Program-made: the position numbers and the translations under genes
Assembly: GCF_001267925.1 (NCBI RefSeq)
Contig: NZ_CP011409.1
Coordinates: 4,340,001-4,404,000 of the forward strand
DNA: 64,000 nt
Origin: Herbaspirillum hiltneri N3
Lineage (GTDB): Bacteria > Pseudomonadota > Gammaproteobacteria > Burkholderiales > Burkholderiaceae_D
Reading direction: 5' to 3'
Shown here: piece by piece, positions 43,303-51,798 of the stretch
Layout of the letters: each line of letters starts with the position of its first letter
Numbering within the stretch: position 1 is the first letter of the stretch
Notes under the pieces: model-generated
The model's database searches: none
What the model saw: the letters and a program-made list of their open reading frames with translations, nothing else
What the model was told of the DNA's origin: nothing

Positions 43303-43350
43303 GGGATGCATATGCATGCCAAACGGCATAATTATGATTCCCAAACCACA
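43303..43350. repeat. Candidate right terminus with two 22-bp spaced TnsB-type sites
   Basis: Reading inward on the minus strand from 43350, the end is TGTGGTTTGGGAATC. A unit TTTGGnAnnnATAnnnATnCC occurs at offset 6 and again at offset 28, a 22-base period; both units are nearly palindromic in their centre. Tn7-like ends start TGT and carry 22-base TnsB sites in this way. The five bases outside, GAGGG (43351-43355), would be the target duplication. Confidence 0.65.
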
Positions 43351-43376
43351 GAGGGGGAAACGGGGGACTGCAAATC

Positions 43377-43452
43377 TGGTGCGGCTGGCGGGGATCGAAC
43401 CCACGACCCTTGGCTTCGGAGGCCAATACTCTATCCACTGAGCTACAGCCGC
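43377..43452 (-). tRNA. tRNA-Arg (anticodon CCG)
   Basis: On the minus strand the 7-base acceptor stem GCGGCTG pairs with CAGCCGC. The anticodon arm is TTGGC-CTCCGAA-GCCAA with anticodon CCG, and the T arm is GTGGG-TTCGATC-CCCGC. The discriminator is A and CCA is encoded (43377-43379). It is 76 bases with CCA. Its 3' end faces the island 26 bases away, so it is intact and is the likely landmark for insertion. Confidence 0.97.
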
Positions 43453-43656
43453 TTTGGGACGAACGTCGAAGAGGGATGAAGGATACAGTTTTTCCATCCG
43501 CTCGTCCACGGCGGGCAACTATTTTCCGTTCCCAAGGAATTACATTGTGTCTATAATCTAAGGTTGGGCGAGACAGCGCTTCTCTAAACAGTAATAAACA
43601 CCGATTTTCCATAAATTCGGGTCAACGCTTTCGAAGAATATTGCACTGAGGGAACT

Positions 43657-44238
43657 ATGAGCGACGCACATAACGAGCACGAATCCGCAATCAAAACGCC
43701 AAAGCAGTTGATCGCTGCCGTATCGGCAGGTTTTCTGATCCCCATCGTCTGTATCGTCCTGTTGGTTGAGTACGTCACCAACGGCCAGACGACCGGCGCC
43801 GGTTCCGCCGGCCAAACCCCTGAAATGATCGCCGCGCGCATCAAGCCCGTGGCCTCCGAAGGCTTCACCTTCCGTGATTCCAGCGCGCCGAAGCAATTGC
43901 TGAGCGGCGAAGAAGTCTTCAAGTCGACCTGCGCAGCCTGCCACGGTGCCGGTATCGCAGGCGCGCCGAAGGTCGGCGATCCGGCCGCCTGGAAAGCGCG
44001 CATCGGCGAAGGCTACGACAAGCTGCTGGCGCATGCCATCAACGGCTTGAACGCAATGCCACCGAAAGGTGGCAATCCTGATCTGGACGACGTGGAAATC
44101 GCCCGCACCGTGGTCTACATGGCCAACCAGTCCGGCGCCAAGTTCAAGGACCCGGAAGTGAAGGCTCCTGCCGCCGCGGCAGCGGCACCAGCCGACGCTG
44201 CTGCTGCTCCGGCTGCCGCACCCGCAGAAAAGAAATAA
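43657..44238 (+). CDS. Membrane-anchored cytochrome c5-type protein
   Basis: A 193-residue protein with one N-terminal membrane segment (LIPIVCIVLLVEYV, about residues 23-42) anchoring it to the periplasmic face. The haem site is CAACH in KSTCAACHGAGIAGAP with the distal Met in LNAMPPKGG. A C-terminal tail of about 30 residues is nearly pure Ala/Pro. Such cytochromes pass electrons to terminal oxidases. It sits beside tRNA-Arg, 204 bases away, and has its own terminator. Confidence 0.9.
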   Translation: MSDAHNEHESAIKTPKQLIAAVSAGFLIPIVCIVLLVEYVTNGQTTGAGSAGQTPEMIAARIKPVASEGFTFRDSSAPKQLLSGEEVFKSTCAACHGAGIAGAPKVGDPAAWKARIGEGYDKLLAHAINGLNAMPPKGGNPDLDDVEIARTVVYMANQSGAKFKDPEVKAPAAAAAAPADAAAAPAAAPAEKK

Positions 44239-44293
44239 TCAATATTGACTGAACAGGCATTGCCGGTATCTCGACTATTCCGCAACGCGTTGT

Positions 44294-44323
44294 AAAAAAG
44301 CCCCGCACTGCGGGGCTTTTTTA
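44294..44323. terminator. Intrinsic terminator after the cytochrome gene
   Basis: AAGCCCCGCA-loop-TGCGGGGCTT stem with a run of A before and six T after, so it can work on both strands. It separates the cytochrome gene from the convergent OmpA-type gene. Confidence 0.9.
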
Positions 44324-44342
44324 TTGCCTGAACAAACCAAGA

Positions 44343-44999
44343 TCAGCGCTGCTGGGGCTCCGCCACGAAGATTTCAACGCGGCGATTCTTTGCCCGATTG
44401 GCTTCCGTATCGTTGGCCACCAGCGGCTCATGCGAACCACGGCCGTCGATGTGGAAACGTCCCGGCGAGACGCCGCGCGCGGTCAGGTAATCACGCGTAC
44501 GGGCGGCGCGCTCCATCGACAGGGGATTGTTGACGGCGTCGCTGCCGGTGCTGTCAGTGTGGCCGATGATGTTCACCGTGGTGGCCTGATTTTCGTTCAG
44601 CGTGGCGGCGAATTTATCCAGCACTGCGCGGAAGTTCGGCTGAATGTCGGCGCGACCGGTATTGAAGGAAATGTCGCTCGGGATTTCCAGCTTCAGGCGA
44701 TTGTCCGGAGTCTGCGTCACCTGCACGCCGGTGCCCTGGGTAGCCTGCTCCATGGCGCGCTTCTGGTTCTCCATGCGGTTCGACCAGACGTTGCCGATCA
44801 CGGCGCCCAGGCCTGCACCGATGGCGGCGCCCGCTGCCGTACGGCCTCCACCGCCGCCGCCCGTTGCAGCGCCGAGAATGCCGCCCACGCCGGCGCCGAT
44901 ACCGGCGCCCGTAGCCGTACCGCGCTGGGTCGCAGTCATGTCCGCACAACCGGTTGCAGCCAGAGTCAGCGCCAGCGCGCCGAGGGTTAATTTACGCAT
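44343..44999 (-). CDS. OmpA-family lipoprotein with glycine zipper
   Basis: Start at MRKLTLGALALTL gives a lipoprotein signal with lipobox ATGC (Cys18). A glycine-zipper region (GAGIGAGVGGILGAATGGGG) at about 32-60 precedes a C-terminal OmpA domain with peptidoglycan-binding signatures NIIGHTDSTGSDAVN and NRRVEIFV. Total 218 residues, as for the YiaD/Pal-like group. It links outer membrane and peptidoglycan. Confidence 0.9.
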   Translation of the reverse strand: MRKLTLGALALTLAATGCADMTATQRGTATGAGIGAGVGGILGAATGGGGGGRTAAGAAIGAGLGAVIGNVWSNRMENQKRAMEQATQGTGVQVTQTPDNRLKLEIPSDISFNTGRADIQPNFRAVLDKFAATLNENQATTVNIIGHTDSTGSDAVNNPLSMERAARTRDYLTARGVSPGRFHIDGRGSHEPLVANDTEANRAKNRRVEIFVAEPQQR

Positions 45000-45065
45000 G
45001 ATGATTTCCTTTGTTCGTGTGGTTCCCATGCGCCGCCGAACGGCGGGCATCGATATCAATTTGAT

Positions 45066-45467
45066 TTATTCGCCATCAGGCGTGGAAGCTTCCTCGGCGG
45101 CGACGCCCTGCTGGCGATCCTTGCGGCGCGTCAGGTAATACGCGAAAGCGCCGCCGGCGCTGATCACCGCGCCATACAGCAACGGCTTGCGCAGATAGCG
45201 TTTGGACAACAGCGAGATGCCGCCGATCAGCAGCGGCGATAGCGACTGCAGGTTGCCGCCCTTGCCCGACAAGGCGCCGCTGAAGGTGGCGGAGACCGCG
45301 CCGACGATGCGGTTGAGGGCCCCCTTGGCCAGCGATTCGGCATTCAGATTGGCGCGCACGGTGCCGCGCGCCTGCATGATGCCGATGCGGAACAAGGCGC
45401 CTTCGGCCAGCAGCTTGCGCTTGCGTTCCTCCAGCGGGACGTCCGGTTTCCAGTCAGTTTGAGGCAT
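45066..45467 (-). CDS. YqjK-like membrane-associated protein
   Basis: A 133-residue protein with a basic N-terminal helix (LEERKRKLLAEGALFRIGIM) and hydrophobic stretches near 75-120 (LLYGAVISAGGAFAYYL). It is the third gene after yqjD- and yqjE-type genes and so occupies the position of yqjK. Sequence support for YqjK itself is weak; position is the main argument. Role unknown. Confidence 0.6.
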   Translation of the reverse strand: MPQTDWKPDVPLEERKRKLLAEGALFRIGIMQARGTVRANLNAESLAKGALNRIVGAVSATFSGALSGKGGNLQSLSPLLIGGISLLSKRYLRKPLLYGAVISAGGAFAYYLTRRKDRQQGVAAEEASTPDGE

Positions 45468-45488
45468 GATTTTCCCGTTTCCCTGAGG

Positions 45489-45881
45489 TCAGAGCAGCGC
45501 GTCGCGGTCTTTGCGAAGCTCCGCCATCGTGGCGGGCAAGGCCAGCTTGCCGTTGCGCAGCAGCGCGAAGGCATACCAACCGATCGCCGCCGCAGCGGCG
45601 GTGAAGAACGCACCGAGCACGATCAGGATCTTCCAGCCCCAGGAATCCCAGGCCAGGAACACCAGCAACACGGTCCAGAACGCAATTGCAAACCAGATCG
45701 CAATCGCCGCCAGCGTGAACAGCACCAGGAACTTCACCAGGTTGCCGCCGATTTCCGACAGCTCCAGCGAAGCCAGCTCGATGCGGTTGATGATCAGCCC
45801 GAGCAGGTTCCTGGCGATGCCCAGCAATCCGGCGGTAAGACCGGGATTGGCCGGCTCCGCCTGCGCGTTTTTATGCTCCAT
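45489..45881 (-). CDS. YqjE-type protein (phage holin superfamily III fold)
   Basis: Start at MEHKNAQAEPANPG; 130 residues. An amphipathic region is followed by two membrane segments (FLVLFTLAAIAIWFAIAFW and ILIVLGAFFTAAAAAIGWYA), the layout of the YqjE/Phage_holin_3_6 family. Found with DUF883 proteins in many proteobacteria; stress-linked but without a settled role. Spacing to neighbours is 17 and 21 bases, so an operon is clear. Confidence 0.82.
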   Translation of the reverse strand: MEHKNAQAEPANPGLTAGLLGIARNLLGLIINRIELASLELSEIGGNLVKFLVLFTLAAIAIWFAIAFWTVLLVFLAWDSWGWKILIVLGAFFTAAAAAIGWYAFALLRNGKLALPATMAELRKDRDALL

Positions 45882-45898
45882 TGTGTCGGCGCGTCCGA

Positions 45899-46204
45899 TT
45901 ACTTGCTGCGACCGATGACCAGGCCGACCAGCAAGCCGACGCCGGCCGAAATCGCCACGGCGCGCCATGGGTTTTCATGTACGTAGTCGTCGGTGGCGGC
46001 AGCGACTTCCTTGCCTTTTTCGATGGCCACGGCTTGCGCGTTTTGCGCCGCCTCGACCGCCGCTTCCAGCATTGTCAGGCCCTTGCTGCGCAGTTCGTCG
46101 GCTTTGTCGCCGGTCGCTGCAGCTGCTTCACGGAACAATTCTTGCGCATCTTTGACGAGGGTTTTCATATCGTTTCTCACTGTTTTAAGGGCGGACTGTG
46201 TCAT
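45899..46204 (-). CDS. YqjD/ElaB-type DUF883 protein
   Basis: A 101-residue protein with a long charged helix (VRNDMKTLVKDAQELFREAA) and a C-terminal membrane segment VAISAGVGLLVGLVIGRS, preceded by the family motif HENPWRAV. E. coli YqjD and ElaB are inner-membrane proteins that bind ribosomes in stationary phase. First gene of the yqjD-yqjE-yqjK-like operon. Confidence 0.9.
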   Translation of the reverse strand: MTQSALKTVRNDMKTLVKDAQELFREAAAATGDKADELRSKGLTMLEAAVEAAQNAQAVAIEKGKEVAAATDDYVHENPWRAVAISAGVGLLVGLVIGRSK

Positions 46205-46434
46205 GGAGATTCTCCTATTGATTAAATGCTCAAGCGAACGAAATCGATTGAATGGGCGGGAGCCTGAGCATTGGCGCCGGTGTCAGCGCGCCGCTGCATA
46301 CCTGCAGTTTCTGCAGTATCTGCCTGCCTGTCGTTCCGGGCTATTGCCAATCTCCGCAACGTCCGAAAAGACCTGCAATGCAGGCTCATTTTGATAGCTT
46401 TCCTCTATATAAGTTTCAGCAACGGCGAAAACGT

Positions 46435-47478
46435 TCAAAAACGCGTTTCACGCGCCGTTCGCAGGAAACTGTCCAAGATAGGCATGCAATCAAGCAACTC
46501 GGGACCGCCGGCGCGGTGGAACTCCGGATGCCACTGCAAGCCCATCACAAACGGCGCCTTGCGATAACGGATCGCTTCGACGATGTTGTCGGTGCCCGAC
46601 ACCGCCTCAATCGACAGGTCGCGCCCCAGATCCTTCACGGCCTGGTGGTGGATGGAATTCACCACCGCGCTGCCGGTGTTGACCAGCGAGGCCAGGGTCG
46701 ATCCCGGCGGGAACTTGAGTTCGTGATAATTGCTGTCGTACAGATCGTTGACGTGAGCGATCGCCGTCGGCACGTCGGTGGCGATATCCTGGTAGAGCGA
46801 GCCGCCGAATGCGACATTGATCAGTTGGCAACCTCGGCAGATGCCCAGCACCGGCTTGCCTGCTTCGATGAATTCGTGCAGCAGCTCCAGCTCGTACATG
46901 TCGCGCACGCGGTCGCCGTTCCATTCGGGACGCGTAGCGGCCTCCGCGTAGCTCTGCGGCGAGACGTCGGCGCCGCCCTGCAGCACCAGGCCGTCGAGAT
47001 GCTTGGCGTAGTCGCGCAGGCGGATATTGCTGGGATGGACCAGCCCGTTGGTGTTGACGGTGGGGATCATGAACACCAGCACGTCGCGCGACATGACCCA
47101 TTGGGCGATGGATTCTTCGAGATATTGCAGCGTCTTGCCGCGCAGCCCCTTGGCGCCGCTTTCGGGATGGAAGATGCGTGCGGAGATGCCGATCTTGAGG
47201 GTGCGCTGCATGATGCGGCGGCCGGCCTTGTCGGACATGGCCTTGAAGCGCGCGCCCAGCAGCCGCCAGGTCTGCGCCCAAGGCGTGTCGGGAGGCGGCG
47301 GCGAGTAGGCCGGATGCGGAGCATGCGGCGGCTGGCCCTGCTGGGGCGCCTGTTGCGGAGCAGCTTGCTGCGGCTGTTGTCCCTGCGTCGGCGCCGTTGC
47401 ATCGGCGGCAGGCGCATCAGGGCGGGGCGGTCGGGGAGAACTCGGTTGATTGGCTTCGGAATCGCTAATATCGGACAT
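46435..47478 (-). CDS. Class I glutamine amidotransferase, gamma-glutamyl hydrolase type
   Basis: A 347-residue protein. The first 75 residues are a Pro/Gln-rich low-complexity tail; the rest is a class I amidotransferase of the PuuD/YcdN (peptidase C26) type. The nucleophile is the Cys in GICRGCQLINVAFGGS and the His-x-Glu pair is in GLQWHPEF. PuuD cleaves gamma-glutamyl-GABA in putrescine breakdown, but no other puu genes are nearby, so the substrate is uncertain. Confidence 0.83.
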   Translation of the reverse strand: MSDISDSEANQPSSPRPPRPDAPAADATAPTQGQQPQQAAPQQAPQQGQPPHAPHPAYSPPPPDTPWAQTWRLLGARFKAMSDKAGRRIMQRTLKIGISARIFHPESGAKGLRGKTLQYLEESIAQWVMSRDVLVFMIPTVNTNGLVHPSNIRLRDYAKHLDGLVLQGGADVSPQSYAEAATRPEWNGDRVRDMYELELLHEFIEAGKPVLGICRGCQLINVAFGGSLYQDIATDVPTAIAHVNDLYDSNYHELKFPPGSTLASLVNTGSAVVNSIHHQAVKDLGRDLSIEAVSGTDNIVEAIRYRKAPFVMGLQWHPEFHRAGGPELLDCMPILDSFLRTARETRF

Positions 47479-47757
47479 GGCGGCTATGTTGGGTTGTTAT
47501 CAATGGCTGTGACCAGGTGCTGCGTCCGCGAACAGGATTGCCAAAGTATAAGCGCATTGAATTGCTTTGGGCAGTTGCTTGCGGACCGGGCAGTCGCAGA
47601 ATGACGATGAATGAATCGCGGCATCCGTAGAAATTTATTCAGTGATGACTGGCGCTTTCCCATCCTTATTCAATAATCCAGACAACAGACCAGCGATATA
47701 TGTTCCAATCCTTTCTGACTTCTTTCCGGCTTATTTCTTGCTCAGGCATGCTCCTAC

Positions 47758-48321
47758 ATGACCACTTCACGCATTCTTATCCTCTACGCGCATCCGGCCC
47801 ACGAACGCTCGCGCGCCAACCGCGCCATGATCGATGCTGCCCGCACGCTGCCCAACGTGCGCATCCATGACCTGTACGAGTGCTATCCCGATTTCCACAT
47901 CGACGTCGACTACGAACAGACCCAGTTGCACGAAGCCGACCTGATCGTGTTTCACCACCCCATCCACTGGTACAGCATGCCGGCGCTGCAAAAGGAATGG
48001 ACCGACCTGGTGCTGGAACGCGGCTGGGCCTTTGGCCCGGGCGGCGACGCCCTGCGCGGCAAGGATTTCTGGCTGGTCGCGACCACCGGCGGCGATGAGA
48101 CCTCGTATCAGCCGGGCGGGCGCCACGGCCATTCCTTCGACGACTTCCTGCCGCCTTACCAGCAGACCGCGCGACTGTGCGGCATGCACTGGAAGACGCC
48201 CTACCTGCTGCACGGCGCCCACCAGATCGGCAACGATGCCATGACCATGCACGCGGCCAATTACCGCGCCCTGCTCGACAGCTATCCGGCCTGGCCGGAT
48301 GCCGCCGCTTCTTCACCTTAA
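47758..48321 (+). CDS. kefF: KefF-like NAD(P)H oxidoreductase
   Basis: A 187-residue flavodoxin-like quinone reductase. Motifs are ILYAHPAHERSRANRAM at the FMN site and VFHHPIHWYSMPALQKEW. It is 21 bases before the antiporter gene and so matches KefF, the ancillary activator of KefC. It probably also detoxifies quinones. Confidence 0.88.
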   Translation: MTTSRILILYAHPAHERSRANRAMIDAARTLPNVRIHDLYECYPDFHIDVDYEQTQLHEADLIVFHHPIHWYSMPALQKEWTDLVLERGWAFGPGGDALRGKDFWLVATTGGDETSYQPGGRHGHSFDDFLPPYQQTARLCGMHWKTPYLLHGAHQIGNDAMTMHAANYRALLDSYPAWPDAAASSP

Positions 48322-48342
48322 CGCCGGGACGACAAGAACACC

Positions 48343-50142
48343 ATGGAACAAACTCTGCTGCATCCGCTGATTTACCTGCTGGCCGCCGTCGTCGCCGTGC
48401 CCATCGCCAAGAAGCTCGGCCTGGGCGCCGTACTCGGCTATCTGCTGGCCGGCATCGCCATCGGTCCCTGGGGCCTGGGACTGATCAGCGAAGTCGAGGA
48501 CATCCTGCACTTCTCCGAATTCGGCGTCGTGCTGCTGCTGTTCCTGATCGGTCTCGAGCTCGATCCGAAACGGCTGTGGTCGCTGCGCCGGCACATCTTC
48601 GGCTGGGGCAGCGCGCAGGTCGGATTGGTCAGCCTCGGCCTGTTCGGAGCGGCGCTGGCGGTCGGCATCGACTGGCGCGTGGCGCTGATCGGCGCGCTCG
48701 GCATGTCGCTCTCGTCCACCGCGATCGCACTGGCGACGCTGGGCGAACGCAAACTGACAGCCACGCCGGCCGGTTCCGCCGGCTTCGCCATCCTGCTGTT
48801 CCAGGACATCGCCGCGATCCCGATGATGGCGGCGGTCCCGCTGCTAGGCGTGGCGGTGGCGCAAGGCAGCGGCCAGGGCTGGCTGCACACGCTGCAGGTG
48901 GTCGCCGTGATCGCGCTGCTGATCTTCGGCGGCCGCTACCTGATCCGCCCGATTCTGCGCATCATCGCCAAGACCGACATGCGCGAAATCTTCACCGCGT
49001 TCTCGCTGCTGCTGGTGATTGCGACCTGCCTGCTGATGCAATCGGTGGGCATGTCGATGGCGCTTGGCACCTTCCTCGCCGGCGTGCTGCTGGCCGATTC
49101 GGAATACCGCCACGCGCTCGAGAGCGACCTCGAGCCGTTCAAGGGATTGTTGCTCGGCCTGTTTTTCATCGCCGTCGGCATGTCGGTCGACTTCGGCATT
49201 TTCCTGGAGCAGCCGTGGCTGATCCTCGGCATGGTGCTGGGCTTCCTGGTGATCAAGACCGTAGTGCTGTACGGGCTGGCGAAATGCTTCCGCATTCCGC
49301 GCGACCAGCAGATATTCTTTGCGTTCCTGCTGTCGCAGGGCGGCGAATTCGCCTTCGTGGTGTTCGGCGCGGCCGCGACCGCGCAGGTGCTGACGCCGCG
49401 CATCTCGTCGATCCTGGTGGTGGTGGTGGCGCTGTCGATGGTGATCACGCCGCTGCTTCTGCTGCTGCACGATCGCGTGCTGTTGCCGCGCCTGCAGGCG
49501 CGCGGCAGGCAACCCGAGGATGACATCGAGCCGCAGGAGAATCCGGTGATCATCGCCGGCTTCGGCCGCTTCGGCCAGATCGTCGGTCGCCTGCTGCATG
49601 CCAACGGCATCGGTCTGACCATCCTCGACCACGATCCGGACCAGGTCGAATCATTGCGCAAGTTCGGCTTCAAGGTGTTCTACGGCGACGCCACGCGCAT
49701 CGACCTGCTGCGCACCGCGGGCGCGGCCAAGGCACGCCTGATCGTGATCGCCATCGACGATGCGCCGGCCAGCCTGAAGCTGGTGGAAGCCGTGCAGCGC
49801 GCCTTCCCGCACCTGAAGATCGCGGCCCGCGCGCGCAACGTCACGCACCTGTACGACCTGATGGACCGCGGCGTCACCGTGCTTGAACGCGAGACCTTCG
49901 AGAGCGCGCTGCAGATGGGCCGCCAGGTATTGCGCCAGCTGGATTTCGGTGCGTATCGCGCGCACCGCGCGGCAATGAAATTCCGCGCCCACAACATCGA
50001 AACGCTGCACAAGCTGTATCCGCATTACAAGGATCAGCAGCAAATGGTGTCGATGGCGGTGCAGGCGCGTGAAGAACTGGAGGCGATGTTCGCCAGCGAC
50101 AACGACGCCATCAGCGACGGCGACAAGCATCGCTGGGATTGA
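48343..50142 (+). CDS. kefC: Glutathione-regulated potassium-efflux antiporter, KefC/KefB type
   Basis: A 599-residue CPA2 antiporter: about 12 membrane segments in the first 380 residues, with FLIGLELDPKRLW and LGMSLSSTAIAL as family landmarks, then a cytosolic RCK/TrkA-N domain starting VIIAGFGRFGQIVGRLLHA (NAD-type Rossmann loop). It exports K+ in exchange for H+ during electrophile stress, gated by glutathione adducts. Partner KefF-like gene is immediately upstream. Confidence 0.92.
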   Translation: MEQTLLHPLIYLLAAVVAVPIAKKLGLGAVLGYLLAGIAIGPWGLGLISEVEDILHFSEFGVVLLLFLIGLELDPKRLWSLRRHIFGWGSAQVGLVSLGLFGAALAVGIDWRVALIGALGMSLSSTAIALATLGERKLTATPAGSAGFAILLFQDIAAIPMMAAVPLLGVAVAQGSGQGWLHTLQVVAVIALLIFGGRYLIRPILRIIAKTDMREIFTAFSLLLVIATCLLMQSVGMSMALGTFLAGVLLADSEYRHALESDLEPFKGLLLGLFFIAVGMSVDFGIFLEQPWLILGMVLGFLVIKTVVLYGLAKCFRIPRDQQIFFAFLLSQGGEFAFVVFGAAATAQVLTPRISSILVVVVALSMVITPLLLLLHDRVLLPRLQARGRQPEDDIEPQENPVIIAGFGRFGQIVGRLLHANGIGLTILDHDPDQVESLRKFGFKVFYGDATRIDLLRTAGAAKARLIVIAIDDAPASLKLVEAVQRAFPHLKIAARARNVTHLYDLMDRGVTVLERETFESALQMGRQVLRQLDFGAYRAHRAAMKFRAHNIETLHKLYPHYKDQQQMVSMAVQAREELEAMFASDNDAISDGDKHRWD

Positions 50143-50160
50143 TCGTCCCGCGCAGCATGA

Positions 50161-50193
50161 AAAAGGCCGGACGCTGTCGCGGTCCGGCCTTTT
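50161..50193. terminator. Intrinsic terminator after kefC
   Basis: A 12-base perfect stem (50161-50172 with 50182-50193) with A-run and T-run flanks, usable for both the kefC transcript and the convergent protease transcript. Confidence 0.9.
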
Positions 50194-50220
50194 CTTGTTG
50201 CACGCTTCAGATCAACCGAC

Positions 50221-51708
50221 TCAGTTCAGATACACCGGCACGAAGATCTTGTCGTCGCCGCGCTCCACCAGCAGCGCCACGCTCTTGCCGGCCTTGCCCA
50301 CCAGACTGCGCAGCTGCTCCACGCTGGTCACCGCATTGCCGTTGAGCGACAGAATCACGTCGCCGCTCTGAATGCCCGCCACCGCTGCAGGACCGTTGAC
50401 GTCTTCCACCAGCAAGCCGCCGTGCACGCCGATCTGCTGCTGTTCACTCTTGTCCAGCGGGCGCACCGCCAGCCCCAGCCGTCCCTGCGGCTCGTTACGG
50501 CTGGCCGCCGCCTCCTTGGCCGGCTTCAGCTCGCCGATGGTGATGTTGAGCGACTTGAGCGTGCCGTTGCGCATCACGTCGATCTTTTGCGTGGTGCCCG
50601 GCACGGCGTCCGCCACCAGCGTCGGCAGATCCACCGAGTGATCGATGGCCTGGCCGTTGAAACGCAGGATCACGTCACCCGGCTGCACGCCCGCCTTTTC
50701 GGCCGGACTGCCCTTCTCCACCGAACTGACCAGTGCGCCTTCCGATTTCTTCAGCCCGAAGGATTCCGCCAGCGCCTGGTTGATTTCCTGCACCGACACG
50801 CCGAGGCGGCCGCGCGTCACCTTGCCGTGCTGAACCAGCTGCTGCTCGACCTTCATGGCGACGTCGATCGGAATCGAGAACGACAAGCCCTGATAGCCGC
50901 CGGTCTGGCTGTAGATCTGCGAATTGATGCCGACCACCTGGCCCTTCAGGTTGAACAGCGGGCCGCCCGAATTGCCGGGATTGACGGCGACGTCGGTCTG
51001 GATGAACGGCACGTAGTTGTCGTCCGGCAGGCTGCGCGACTTGGCGCTGACGATGCCGGCCGTCGCGGTGTTGTCGAAGCCGTAGGGCGAGCCGATCGCC
51101 AGCACCGGTTCGCCGACTTTGACCAGCGCCGGGTTGCCGATCTGCACCGTCGGCAAATCCTTGGCCGGAATGCGGATCACGGCGATGTCGCTTTGCTTGT
51201 CGGCACCCAGCACCTTGGCCTTGAATTCGCGGCGGTCGGTCAGCTTGACGGTGACTTCCTGCGCGCCGTCGACCACATGGGCATTGGTCAGGATCAGGCC
51301 GTCCGGGCTGATGATGAAGCCCGAGCCGAGGCCGCGCATGATCTGCGGCGTGCGCGGCTGTTGCTGGAATTGCGGACCGAAGCGTTTGAAGAATTCGGAA
51401 AACGGATCGTTGGGATCGACATCATCGGAAGCCTCGTCGGACACGCGCTTCGCCTTGCCGGTCACGCTGATGTTGACCACTGCGGGGCCGGCGCGCTCGA
51501 CGATGCCGGAGAAATCGGTCGGCGCCGCCAATGCGGATCCCGGAGCGCCGCCAGCAGTGGCAGTTGCTGCGACAGTCACCGGCGCCGGCAGGATCGCGGC
51601 CTGCACTGCCGGCAGTTCGGCGCCGCGGAAATACACGTAGCTGCCGCCGACAACGGCGGCCAGCGCGATGGCGAGCGTATTGCGAACGAAAACGGTACGG
51701 CGATTCAT
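50221..51708 (-). CDS. HtrA/DegP-family periplasmic serine protease
   Basis: A 495-residue protease with an N-terminal signal/anchor (NTLAIALAAVVGGSYVYF). The catalytic triad is seen as His in TNAHVVDGA, Asp in KQSDIAVIRI and Ser in NPGNSGGPLFN. Two PDZ domains follow. It degrades or refolds misfolded envelope proteins. The QseBC-like kinase and regulator genes lie 90 bases upstream in the same direction, suggesting envelope-stress co-regulation. Confidence 0.93.
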   Translation of the reverse strand: MNRRTVFVRNTLAIALAAVVGGSYVYFRGAELPAVQAAILPAPVTVAATATAGGAPGSALAAPTDFSGIVERAGPAVVNISVTGKAKRVSDEASDDVDPNDPFSEFFKRFGPQFQQQPRTPQIMRGLGSGFIISPDGLILTNAHVVDGAQEVTVKLTDRREFKAKVLGADKQSDIAVIRIPAKDLPTVQIGNPALVKVGEPVLAIGSPYGFDNTATAGIVSAKSRSLPDDNYVPFIQTDVAVNPGNSGGPLFNLKGQVVGINSQIYSQTGGYQGLSFSIPIDVAMKVEQQLVQHGKVTRGRLGVSVQEINQALAESFGLKKSEGALVSSVEKGSPAEKAGVQPGDVILRFNGQAIDHSVDLPTLVADAVPGTTQKIDVMRNGTLKSLNITIGELKPAKEAAASRNEPQGRLGLAVRPLDKSEQQQIGVHGGLLVEDVNGPAAVAGIQSGDVILSLNGNAVTSVEQLRSLVGKAGKSVALLVERGDDKIFVPVYLN

Positions 51709-51798
51709 GGTGCACTCCTTGCGAAACGGATGGCCTCTCCACCCGATGGAATGCAGCGTAAATCGCGAAAATTAAGACAGACTTAAGGAAACAAACTG

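Larger units (their letters stand above)
25740..43350. mobile_element. Accessory island with Tn7-like transposon module at its right end
   Basis: Lower-GC DNA with defence-like genes lies between a broken LysR gene and tRNA-Arg. The right limit is set by a transposon-like terminus ending ACCACA at 43350. The transposition genes occupy 35258-43279. The left limit at 25740 is where host homology stops; I found no matching inverted terminus or copy of the candidate 5-base duplication GAGGG there. The whole may be one transposon with a decayed left end or a composite of several insertions. Confidence 0.6.

Noticed and set aside
25740-43350. Prophage
   Set aside because: No capsid, tail, portal, terminase, replication or lysis genes are present; the only phage-like item is the inactive recombinase fold.
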